Positions 1 to 6,245 of a stretch of 8,109 nucleotides of DNA are shown in pieces. Below the pieces are notes generated by a model that ran no database searches, was not told the DNA's origin, and was given only the letters and a program-made list of their open reading frames with translations. Positions within the stretch are counted from its first letter, which is position 1; each line of letters starts with the position of its first letter. The position numbers and the translations under genes were made by a program. The stretch lies in assembly GCA_026389675.1 (NCBI GenBank), contig JAPLHJ010000130.1, positions 1 to 8,109 of the forward strand, given 5' to 3'. Source of the stretch: Chloroflexota bacterium (lineage in GTDB: Bacteria > Chloroflexota > Dehalococcoidia > GIF9 > UBA5629).

Positions 1-245
1 TATTCACCGGCCGAGATTACGCCATCGGCAACCCACTTTATTGCAGTGCCGGGGGTCACGGCCTGCACCGGTGGTGGATTTGAAGGGGGAGCAGGTGGCG
101 CAACCACTGGAGGCGCTGCGGCCGGGGGAGTCTGCGCCTGCGGGGAAGGCTGGCAGGCCGGCATTAAGCCAATGATAAAAATGCACGATAGAATAAGTAT
201 CAGGAGTATGGCACTGTGACCTGTATGCTTCTTCGATTTATCCAT
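1..245 (-). CDS. Proline-rich lipoprotein or secreted protein, N-terminal part only (possible DOMON-type domain)
   Basis: Only the first 81 codons are inside the window; the gene continues past the left edge. Translation from the ATG at 245-243 gives a basic N-terminus (MDKSKKH), a hydrophobic segment at about residues 12-30, and MPAC ending at Cys31, a loose lipobox. A Pro/Ala-rich linker follows at about residues 32-65. The last visible residues, WVADGVISAGEY, resemble the opening of DOMON or CBM9-like domains (typically DGVISPGEY), which bind haem or sugars outside the membrane. Start choice is supported by AGGAAGAGG just upstream. The gene begins 9 bases after the SOD stop codon, so it is probably cotranscribed. 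A surface-anchored redox or ligand-binding lipoprotein is the inference; the domain itself is not visible, so its function is uncertain. A competing frame with a stop at position 4 lacks these features. Confidence 0.7.
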   Translation of the reverse strand, partial: MDKSKKHTGHSAILLILILSCIFIIGLMPACQPSPQAQTPPAAAPPVVAPPAPPSNPPPVQAVTPGTAIKWVADGVISAGE

Positions 246-254
246 AACCTCTTC

Positions 255-833
255 CTACTTTGCGCGGGATTCGGCGGCGGACCAGTTGATGTTCTTCAGG
301 AAGGCTTCAATGTAATCCGCGCGTTTCAGACCGTAATCGGTCAGGAAGGCGTGTTCGAAAACGTCCAGTATAAGTACCGGCTGGCAGCCGGCGGGATGTC
401 CGGCATCGTGTTCATTGATCCACTGGTTGAAGAGTTTGCCGCCCACGGTGTCCTGGTAAAGTATCGTCCAGCCGATGCCGCGCATCGTCGCCGTGCCTTT
501 GAAGTCCAGCAGCCAGGTATCGTAGCTGCCGAAATTGGCAGCAATCAATTTACCCAGCTTGCCATCTTTGTTTAAGGCGGCCTTCCCACCCAGGTTCTCA
601 AAATAGTACTCGTGCAGGCGCATGCCGTTGAATTCCCAGCCGAACCTGCGCTTCATCTCCGCATATTCCGGTGTGGCCGTTTTCCCGTCCTTGAGCATGG
701 CTGCCATGATATCCAACGCCTTGTTGGCATTGGTTACATAGCCCTTATACAGTGTGAAGTGGTTGTTCAGCAGTGTATCGCCGAATCCCTCCATGCCTAT
801 CAGTTTGCCGTAGTCTTTAGCTTCGTATGCCAT
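255..833 (-). CDS. Fe/Mn-family superoxide dismutase
   Basis: Dismutates superoxide to O2 and H2O2, in the cytoplasm since no signal peptide is seen. At 192 residues it is the usual length of the family. The four expected metal ligands are H25 (in NNHFTLYKGY), H74 (in RLHEYYFEN), D157 and H161 (in LDVFEHAF). Tyr29 sits near the place of the gateway tyrosine, and W122 is in GWTILY. The usual DVWEHAYY signature is altered to DVFEHAFL. By spacing from D157, H142 occupies the position held by Gln146 in E. coli MnSOD, and no Gln lies four residues before H74 as in FeSOD. It therefore looks like the His-type branch known from archaea and anaerobes. Metal choice (Fe, Mn or either) cannot be read from sequence. 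The ATG follows GGGAGGG at a good distance, and the gene starts 18 bases after the ferritin-like gene. Confidence 0.93.
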   Translation of the reverse strand: MAYEAKDYGKLIGMEGFGDTLLNNHFTLYKGYVTNANKALDIMAAMLKDGKTATPEYAEMKRRFGWEFNGMRLHEYYFENLGGKAALNKDGKLGKLIAANFGSYDTWLLDFKGTATMRGIGWTILYQDTVGGKLFNQWINEHDAGHPAGCQPVLILDVFEHAFLTDYGLKRADYIEAFLKNINWSAAESRAK

Positions 834-851
834 CTTGTCCCTCCCTAAATC

Positions 852-1691
852 TTATTCTTTTATGGTTTTTTTCAAATCGCTGAATACCTTCACATGGTAC
901 AGTTCGTGGTCACGGATCCTGGTGAGCAGTTTCTTGAGCTTGGGATCGTCCAGTTCTTTAGCGGCCTTAGTGTATACGGCGGCAACCTGCTTCTCGATTT
1001 TGATATCGGCATTGAGCATATCGGAAGCCTTCCTGGAACGGTCGATCCGGCTGTGCTCGATCTTGGGATGGCCGCCCCTGCTGACCATTTTCTCCGCCAG
1101 CCAGCCGAGATGCTGCATCTCGTTAACAGCCTGGTCCTGCATCTCTTCCTTCATCTCTTCGTTGGGCGCAAGGTAGGAATGCAGCAGGTATTGAAGGACG
1201 ACGGTGTACTCGTGCTCTATCCCCCAGTTCAGCACTTTCGCAGTCTTATCTTTGCGCTCTCCCCGCTGGTCCTTCATCCCCTCTTTGTCGGCCTTGCCCG
1301 CGAAACTTTTGAAATCGCCGTGATGCGACTGCTCGTCTGAAAGGATGCGCTCCAGAAGCCGCTTTATATTGGCTATGTTAATAGCTTTGATGTGGTTCTG
1401 GTACATTTTGATGGCGTCTTCCTCGGCCAGGACATCATTTTTCATCCAGCTTGTCACTGTCTTGCCGGTAGTGCGCATGGCGCCGCGTGTAAAACTGGGT
1501 ATGCCCCCCATCTCTGTTACAGCCTCGGCCAGCCAGTCCAGGTGCCGCATCTCCTCGCGGGCTATGGCCTCTATCTCGCAGGCCACCTCTCCCTCACCCA
1601 TGGCATAAACATGAACAAGATACTGGATGATGGCCGCGTGCTCGCCTTCAATATCCTTGTTTAATAATTCTATAACCTCGGCTTTTCTCAA
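852..1691 (-). CDS. Tandem ferritin-like protein with two diiron domains
   Basis: Two four-helix ferritin-like domains lie in one chain, each with a full set of diiron ligands. Counting from the TTG at 1691 (279 residues), domain 1 has E17 (in GEHAAIIQY), E47xxH50 (EEMRH), E90 (AEEDAIKMY) and E120xxH123 (DEQSHH). Domain 2 has E161 (HEYTVVLQY), E191xxH194 (NEMQH), E233 (IKIEKQVAAVY) and E263xxH266 (HELYH). A charged Lys-rich linker (about 130-152) separates them. The halves clearly match each other, which points to internal duplication. Likely roles are iron oxidation/storage or peroxide removal, by family. Start: a TTG at 1703 is also in frame, giving four more residues, but it overlaps the GGAGGG ribosome site at 1696-1701; that site is placed correctly for the TTG at 1691. 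The gene lies directly upstream of SOD, 18 bases away. Confidence 0.85.
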   Translation of the reverse strand: MRKAEVIELLNKDIEGEHAAIIQYLVHVYAMGEGEVACEIEAIAREEMRHLDWLAEAVTEMGGIPSFTRGAMRTTGKTVTSWMKNDVLAEEDAIKMYQNHIKAINIANIKRLLERILSDEQSHHGDFKSFAGKADKEGMKDQRGERKDKTAKVLNWGIEHEYTVVLQYLLHSYLAPNEEMKEEMQDQAVNEMQHLGWLAEKMVSRGGHPKIEHSRIDRSRKASDMLNADIKIEKQVAAVYTKAAKELDDPKLKKLLTRIRDHELYHVKVFSDLKKTIKE

Positions 1692-1695
1692 CTCA

Positions 1696-1701
1696 CCCTC
1701 C
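1696..1701 (-). promoter_or_regulatory. Ribosome binding site that decides the ferritin-like start
   Basis: GGAGGG on the minus strand, with five bases between GGAGG and the TTG at 1691-1689. It argues against the upstream TTG at 1703, which would overlap the site itself and has no SD-like sequence before it. There is no in-frame ATG at this end of the gene. Confidence 0.6.
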
Positions 1702-1711
1702 AATAGATAAT

Positions 1712-1717
1712 ATTATA
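1712..1717 (-). promoter_or_regulatory. Candidate -10 element for the ferritin-like/SOD/lipoprotein genes
   Basis: A consensus TATAAT on the minus strand in the short gap after the ATPase gene. Transcription would start near 1705, leaving a leader of about 14 bases that still contains the GGAGGG ribosome site. No good -35 hexamer is seen at 16-18 bases upstream, where the sequence overlaps the hairpin at 1736-1752. The promoter would therefore need an activator, or the match is due to the AT-rich sequence. Confidence 0.35.
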
Positions 1718-1732
1718 AACCGGTATTGTATT

Positions 1733-1752
1733 AAAAGTAGCCTGCCGCTACT
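1733..1752 (-). terminator. Weak intrinsic terminator after the ATPase gene
   Basis: On the minus strand AGTAGC and GCTACT form a six-base-pair stem (1752-1747 with 1741-1736) around a five-base loop, followed by TTTTAAT. It lies about 20 bases past the ATPase-YHS stop codon at 1772. The stem is short and only half GC, so termination would be partial at best; read-through into the ferritin-like gene is plausible. Confidence 0.35.
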
Positions 1753-1771
1753 GCCCTGGCTATGACATACA

Positions 1772-1924
1772 TCACTTTTTTTCAGCCAGGTATTTCTCGG
1801 GGTTGGAATCGAAAGCCTTTTTACAACCCACGGCACAGAAGTAATATTTCTTGCCCTTGTAATCGGAAGTTGCCGCAGCTTTCTTCTCATCCACATCCAT
1901 TTTGCAGACCGGATCAATTGCCAT
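1772..1924 (-). CDS. Possible separately translated YHS-domain protein (internal start inside copA)
   Basis: The last 50 codons of the ATPase frame start with ATG and encode a complete YHS unit: MAIDPVCKMD, then YYFCAVGCKKAF, ending LAEKK. C841, C864 and C868 in fusion numbering are the likely metal ligands. An ideal ribosome site (AGAAGGAGG) lies seven bases before this ATG, so a free YHS protein could be made from the same message. Free YHS proteins next to copper pumps are common, where they are thought to bind or hand over metal. Alternatively the ATG is only a relic of a formerly separate gene and only the fusion is made. Confidence 0.4.
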   Translation of the reverse strand: MAIDPVCKMDVDEKKAAATSDYKGKKYYFCAVGCKKAFDSNPEKYLAEKK

Positions 1925-4426
1925 TGTAACGCCTCCTTCTTTAATAACTTCAAACCGCGCCGGTTTAAATGATTTTAAGCGCAGGGAATTGCTGACGACG
2001 GTAACCGAACTCGCCGCCATGGCCAGAGCCGCCAGCATGGGGTTCAGGAACCCGTACCGGCCAAAGATAAATTGCAGAGCATCGGGGACACCGGTCCTGA
2101 TAAATAAGGGGTAGAGAATACCTGCTGCAACCGGGATCAGGATTACGTTATAAGCGAAAGCCCAGAAAAGGTTCTGCTTGATCGTGCTCATAGTACGTTT
2201 GCTGAGGGCAATTGCTGTGACTATCCCGCCCATGTCTCCCCGCATCAGGGTGATGTCGCCGGTCTCAATGGCGACGTCGGTGCCGGTGCCTATGGCAATA
2301 CCGATATCTGCCTGGGCCAGCGCCGGGGCATCATTTATCCCGTCGCCGACCATGGCCACAACATGCCCCTTGTCCTGGAGGGATTTCACTTCGCGCGCCT
2401 TATTGTCCGGCAGGACCCCGGCAATCACATTATCTATGCCTGCTTTCCTCGCGATGTAGTCGGCCGACCTCGGATTATCGCCGGTTACCATCACAACGTT
2501 TATATGCATGGATCTCAGGGAATTTACCGATCCCATCGCGTCGGGTTTCAGTGTATCGGCTACGGCAAAGAGCGCTGCAATCCTCTTATCAATGCTGAGA
2601 AAAAGCACCGTTTTCCCGATATCCCGGAATCCTGCAACCTCTCTTTGAACTTCAGCGGTATTTATGCCGTTATCCTGCATCAGCACGTCGTTGCCCAGCA
2701 ACACGTTATGGCCTTCCGCCGTAGCGCTGATGCCGGAGCCCGGGAGGGCGTTGAAATCGCCGGCCTTAACTAATTTAGAGTTCCTCTCCCCGGCCAACCT
2801 GGTGATAGCCCTGGCCAGCGGGTGCTCGGAGTTCTGTTCTAATGAGGCAGCCAGGCTCAGCGCCTGATCTTCAGAGAATGGCGGGACAGTGAATATATCG
2901 GTAACCATGGGCTGGCCAACGGTGAGTGTACCGGTTTTATCCAGCAGTATGGTGTCGACTTTCTGTGCCCTTTCCAGAGCTTCCCCGTTCTTGATCAGCA
3001 CCCCGTACTCAGCGCCCTTGCCGGTGCCGACTATGATGGCGGTAGGCGTGGCCAGGCCCAGAGCACACGGGCAGGCAATGATCAGGACGGCTACGAAATT
3101 TAGCAGAGCGTAGGTGAAAGTGGGCTGGGGCCCAATCAGCAGCCAGATAATGAAGGTTACGATGGCAATGCAGATTACTATGGGAACAAAATAGCTGGCT
3201 ATGATATCGGCCAGCCGCTGTATGGGCGCCTTGCTTCCCTGGGCTTCGTCGACAAGCCTGATAATCTGGGAGAGGACGGTATCCTTGCCGACCCGTGTCG
3301 CACGAAACTGGAAGCTCCCGGTTTTGTTTATGGTTGCACCGGTAACCGTATCGCCGGCCTTTTTCTCAACGGGCATGCTTTCACCGGTGATCATGGATTC
3401 ATCGATAGTCGAATAACCCTCGGTCAGCGTGCCGTCCACCGGCACTTTGTCGCCGGGCCGTACCAGCAATATATCGCCTGTCAGTACCTCTTCGATGGCG
3501 ATATCTTTTACCGCGCCGTCACGCACCACGGTAGCCATTTTGGGACGCAGGCCGATCAGTTTCTTGATGGCCTCGGAAGTCTGTCCCTTGGCCCGCGACT
3601 CAAGGAAACGCCCCATTAAGATGAGCGCAATAATCATGGAGGATGTATCGAAATACAGCCCGTGCCCGATGCCGGCCTGCATGAAGAACTGCGGAAATAG
3701 AACTACCGCTGCGCTGTACAGGTAGGCCGCCGAGGTGCCAACCGAGATGAGCGTATTCATATCGGTTGTCTTATGCTTCAGGGCGCCCCAGGCCCCTTTA
3801 TAAAAACGCAGCCCGGCCCAGAATTGCACGGGCGTGGCCAGGGCCCAGAGGAGATACGGTTTGAGGATAAAGTCAAAGGCGGTGATCATTCCCAGGGCCA
3901 TAATCGTGACGGCCACGCACAGGGAAAAAATGAACTTGTATTTCAGGTCGTTGATCTCGCGCTGCGCTGAGATCGATATCCCGTCGATTTCAGCGCTTTC
4001 TTTCCCTAACGTGTACCCGGCGTCGGCCACGGCCCGGTAGAGCTCGCCTAGGTCCGTATCATCCGTGTATTCAACCGTAGCTTTCTCCGAGGCGAGGTTG
4101 ACGTTGACCGAGACGACGCCCCGCACACCCCGCAGCGCTTTTTCCACCCTTGAAACACACGAGGCGCAGGTCATGCCACCGACGGGGAAGATGGATTTTC
4201 TTAACCTGGCCTGGTAGCCCAGCCGGTCGATAGTCCTGGTCAGGTCTGAAAGCGCCACCTGCTCCGGATCATATTCTATGGCAACTTTCTCGCCGGCAAA
4301 TGAGACATCCGCCCTGGTGACACCACTGGTATCTGAAAGCGCCTTCTGAATGGTATTGGCGCATGTCGTGCAGGTCATTCCACCTACACATATGTTGGCG
4401 CTCTCAGTTTTGTGATCCGCAGGCAT
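1772..4426 (-). CDS. copA: Cu+-exporting P1B-type ATPase with a C-terminal YHS domain
   Basis: Pumps Cu+ out of the cytoplasm using ATP; inner-membrane protein of 884 residues. Two N-terminal HMA domains carry GMTCTTC (16-22) and GMTCASC (84-90). The A-domain TGES is at 347-350, the membrane CPC at 452-454, the phosphorylated D496 in DKTGT, the nucleotide-binding SEHP at 533-536 and GDGIND at 694-699. YN (759-760) and MxxSS (803-807) with CPC are the signature of Cu+-specific (P1B-1) pumps. Such pumps normally end soon after SNSLRL (about 812-817). Here the frame runs on through KEGGVT into a 50-residue YHS domain with DPVCKM (838-843) and FCAVGC (863-868), a metal-binding module. The start codon overlaps the superoxide reductase stop by one base (TGATG), with GGAGG inside that gene, so translation is probably coupled. 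Confidence is very high for the pump, less for whether the fusion is the only product. Confidence 0.96.
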   Translation of the reverse strand: MPADHKTESANICVGGMTCTTCANTIQKALSDTSGVTRADVSFAGEKVAIEYDPEQVALSDLTRTIDRLGYQARLRKSIFPVGGMTCASCVSRVEKALRGVRGVVSVNVNLASEKATVEYTDDTDLGELYRAVADAGYTLGKESAEIDGISISAQREINDLKYKFIFSLCVAVTIMALGMITAFDFILKPYLLWALATPVQFWAGLRFYKGAWGALKHKTTDMNTLISVGTSAAYLYSAAVVLFPQFFMQAGIGHGLYFDTSSMIIALILMGRFLESRAKGQTSEAIKKLIGLRPKMATVVRDGAVKDIAIEEVLTGDILLVRPGDKVPVDGTLTEGYSTIDESMITGESMPVEKKAGDTVTGATINKTGSFQFRATRVGKDTVLSQIIRLVDEAQGSKAPIQRLADIIASYFVPIVICIAIVTFIIWLLIGPQPTFTYALLNFVAVLIIACPCALGLATPTAIIVGTGKGAEYGVLIKNGEALERAQKVDTILLDKTGTLTVGQPMVTDIFTVPPFSEDQALSLAASLEQNSEHPLARAITRLAGERNSKLVKAGDFNALPGSGISATAEGHNVLLGNDVLMQDNGINTAEVQREVAGFRDIGKTVLFLSIDKRIAALFAVADTLKPDAMGSVNSLRSMHINVVMVTGDNPRSADYIARKAGIDNVIAGVLPDNKAREVKSLQDKGHVVAMVGDGINDAPALAQADIGIAIGTGTDVAIETGDITLMRGDMGGIVTAIALSKRTMSTIKQNLFWAFAYNVILIPVAAGILYPLFIRTGVPDALQFIFGRYGFLNPMLAALAMAASSVTVVSNSLRLKSFKPARFEVIKEGGVTMAIDPVCKMDVDEKKAAATSDYKGKKYYFCAVGCKKAFDSNPEKYLAEKK
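1931..1940 (-). promoter_or_regulatory. Internal Shine-Dalgarno site within copA, before the YHS domain
   Basis: AGAAGGAGGC on the minus strand, seven bases between GGAGG and the ATG at 1924-1922. In the ATPase frame it encodes the linker KEGG. In the neighbouring frame TGA (1952-1950) and TAA (1943-1941) lie just before it, where the stop of a separate ATPase gene would be expected. Confidence 0.55.
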
Positions 4427-4968
4427 CAGACCTCCAGGTGCTGTTCCCAGACCCCGTGCAGGGTACAGTACGCAAAGGAAAAGAGGTGCTTGAAATCGGA
4501 CGAATCGATCTCGAAGGCATAGACGGGTTTCCCCTTCTCGGGCTTGAAGACCTCTCTGCCCAGATCCACTACATGGCCATCCTTCTTTACGCCGAAGGCC
4601 TGTATCCAGACGATATAGTGTTCCAGCGTGTTGGGATGGGGGACTTCCCTGCCGACCACTATCTCGACCAGGTCCTTGCCCATTTTTCCCTGTCCCTTGA
4701 TCATTTCAATGGAAGGTATGTGCTTTTCCTTGCCTTCCGAAGAACTGCCCTTAACGATATCGCTGAAGTGCATGACCTTGCCGGGTTTCTCTTTCTTCAT
4801 AACCCGCTCGGCGACAAGTCTTGAATCCAGGCCGCCCATACCGCCGCAGTCCGGGGTGTAACAGGTCACGTCATTGAAGGCGCATTTCATCTTACAACTC
4901 GGGCAGGGATCGGGCGGCTGGGGCAACTCAATAACGAAACTGCATTTATCGCACATCCAATAAGTCAT
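4426..4968 (-). CDS. Superoxide reductase with rubredoxin-like, cysteine-rich N-terminus
   Basis: Reduces superoxide to H2O2 with electrons from rubredoxin or a similar donor; cytoplasmic, 180 residues. The C-terminal domain (about 78-180) has the desulfoferrodoxin/neelaredoxin signature: the catalytic loop E81-K82-H83 (EKHIP), H111 (VPHP), H117 (EHYIVWI), and C168 with H171 (CTLHGVW). These make the four-His one-Cys iron site. The N-terminus (about 1-45) is not the usual desulforedoxin. It has a rubredoxin/zinc-ribbon pattern, C6xxC9 and C22xxC25, followed by three more cysteines (C29, C36, C41) in the segment ending DCGG. A linker of about 35 residues joins the two. The ATG follows GGAGG by eight bases, 16 bases after the flavodiiron gene; its stop overlaps the copA start. 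Alternative: the N-terminal knuckle may bind zinc rather than redox iron. Confidence 0.9.
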   Translation of the reverse strand: MTYWMCDKCSFVIELPQPPDPCPSCKMKCAFNDVTCYTPDCGGMGGLDSRLVAERVMKKEKPGKVMHFSDIVKGSSSEGKEKHIPSIEMIKGQGKMGKDLVEIVVGREVPHPNTLEHYIVWIQAFGVKKDGHVVDLGREVFKPEKGKPVYAFEIDSSDFKHLFSFAYCTLHGVWEQHLEV

Positions 4969-4984
4969 GGCATTTTCCTCCTGT

Positions 4985-6169
4985 TTATTTATAGCCGTGC
5001 TCCCTGTGTTTCTGCGCTATAGAATCGGCCAGCTTATCAAGGGCCTTGAAGTCTTCTTCCCGCGGGTTGCCCTTGATATAGACCGGGTCGATCAGTTCCA
5101 ATTTAAGATTGGTCAGCATACCTGTAATCTGCTCGATAGCACGGCTTCCCCAGCCGAACGATCCTATGATAGTGGCGAACTTGAGGTTGGGGCGCAGCGC
5201 GTTTACCAGGAAGGCGGCGTTGGCCGCCAGCGGGTGGGCGCCGCTCAGCACCGTGCAGGTGGCGAGCACCAGCGTGGCAGAATCAACTAAAGCGATGGCA
5301 ATCTTGCCTGGGTCGGCAACGGTGAGATCGAATTGTTTAACATCAACGCCGCGTTCCATAAGCGCCTCGACCAGGTAATTGACCATATCTTTGGTGCTGC
5401 CGTGCATGGAAACGTAGGGCAGAAGGACTACATTCCCGGGTTCGTCGTACACCCAGCTTTTATAGGCGTCCAATATGAATTTTGGTTTATCATAGAGGGG
5501 TCCGTGGCTGGGTGCGATTATCTCAATCTGGTAATCCTTTAGCTTCTCGAGGTTTTTCTGGATATTTACACGGAAGGGCATCATGATCTCACCGAAATAC
5601 CTTTTAGCGGATTCATAAACCTGCCCCTCATCCTGGACGTATAGAGCTGATTGCGCCAGGTGGGAACCGAAGAAATCACAGGAAAAAAGAATTTTATCTT
5701 CCCGCAGGTATGTAACCATAGTTTCCGGCCAGTGTACCCAGGGGGCATGGATGAACTCAAAGGCGCGGTTTCCCAGGGAGAGGGTTTCTTTATCATTGAC
5801 CGTAATAAAGACGCTCTCATCCAGGTGCAGGAGGTCAATCAGCATGCCTTTGCATTTGGGCGTACAGGCAACTTTAGCTTCCGGGTAAAGGTCGAGTATC
5901 ACCGGGATGCTGCCGGCGTGGTCCTGCTCGGCATGGTTGCAGATAATATAGTCAAGCTGTTCGACCTTAAGCCGGTCGAGATTATCGATAAGAATATAAT
6001 CCAACGCAGGATCAACGGTATCTATCAGGGCGGTCTTTTCGCTGCCGCGCACCAGGAATGAGTTGTAGCTTGTGCCATCGGGTAACGGTATCAACGAGTC
6101 AAACAGGCGCCTGTCCCAGTCAATAGCGCCTACGGCATCGATGCCCGGTTTTATATCGAGCTTGTTCAC
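4985..6169 (-). CDS. fprA: Flavodiiron protein (A-type flavoprotein), O2/NO reductase
   Basis: Cytoplasmic enzyme reducing O2 to water, and in some members NO to N2O, in anaerobes. At 394 residues it is the normal length for the two-domain core. The metallo-beta-lactamase-like half has all diiron ligands: H79-x-E81-x-D83-H84 (NHAEQDH), H146 (in HAPWVHW), D165 (SCDFFGSH) and H222 (SHGPLY). The flavodoxin half (about 247-394) has the FMN phosphate loop SMHGST (254-259) and a second flavin loop, GSFGWGS (336-342). No rubredoxin or flavoreductase domain is fused, so an outside electron donor is needed. The adjacent upstream Hrb-like flavoreductase fits that role, but its rubredoxin part is destroyed here. 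Start is GTG at 6169-6167 with GGAGG five bases before it; an overlapping ATG is followed at once by TGA and is not the start. Confidence 0.96.
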   Translation of the reverse strand: MNKLDIKPGIDAVGAIDWDRRLFDSLIPLPDGTSYNSFLVRGSEKTALIDTVDPALDYILIDNLDRLKVEQLDYIICNHAEQDHAGSIPVILDLYPEAKVACTPKCKGMLIDLLHLDESVFITVNDKETLSLGNRAFEFIHAPWVHWPETMVTYLREDKILFSCDFFGSHLAQSALYVQDEGQVYESAKRYFGEIMMPFRVNIQKNLEKLKDYQIEIIAPSHGPLYDKPKFILDAYKSWVYDEPGNVVLLPYVSMHGSTKDMVNYLVEALMERGVDVKQFDLTVADPGKIAIALVDSATLVLATCTVLSGAHPLAANAAFLVNALRPNLKFATIIGSFGWGSRAIEQITGMLTNLKLELIDPVYIKGNPREEDFKALDKLADSIAQKHREHGYK

Positions 6170-6181
6170 ATAAACCTCCGC

Positions 6182-6245
6182 TTACATTCGTTTGAACTGG
6201 TTTTTCTCTGCTCCGCAGACCGGACAGGTCCAGTCATCAGTCCAT
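6182..6245 (-). pseudogene. Rubredoxin remnant: start codon and C-terminal half only, internal deletion
   Basis: After the flavoreductase stop, the frame starting with GAT at 6238 reads DDWTCPVCGAEKNQFKRM and then TAA (6184-6182). This is the exact C-terminal end of a rubredoxin (typical: PDDWVCPxCGxxKDQF), including the second CxxC knuckle. The first half with the other CxxCGYxY knuckle is absent. Just upstream lies ATG-GAC (6245-6240) behind a strong ribosome site, matching a usual rubredoxin opening (MD or MK). A single extra T (6239) joins the two parts, plausibly the third base of the lost Pro codon before DD. From typical rubredoxin length about 95 bases are missing, so the halves are out of frame. 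The 18-residue tail cannot form an FeS4 site. Confidence 0.8.

Noticed and set aside
4..186. 60-codon minus-strand reading frame at the left edge
   Set aside because: It lies in another frame of the lipoprotein gene, starts inside the signal segment with GTG, and has no ribosome site; the frame from 245 explains the DNA better.
216..1664. Several plus-strand open frames (for example 216-575, 894-1340, 1392-1664)
   Set aside because: They lie opposite SOD and the ferritin-like gene, which have intact motifs; no recognisable protein features and no operon logic on the plus strand.
1692..1703. TTG at 1703 as start of the ferritin-like protein
   Set aside because: It overlaps the ribosome site and leaves no SD upstream; TTG at 1691 is placed correctly.
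1693..1953. 86-codon minus-strand frame overlapping the YHS region
   Set aside because: It is a shifted reading of the YHS coding sequence, begins with TTG and shows no family features; the in-frame YHS with its cysteines is the real product.
6182..6245. Programmed ribosomal frameshift joining the flavoreductase to the rubredoxin end
   Set aside because: Even with a shift the first CxxC half of rubredoxin is missing, so no working FeS4 domain would result; a deletion explains it more simply.
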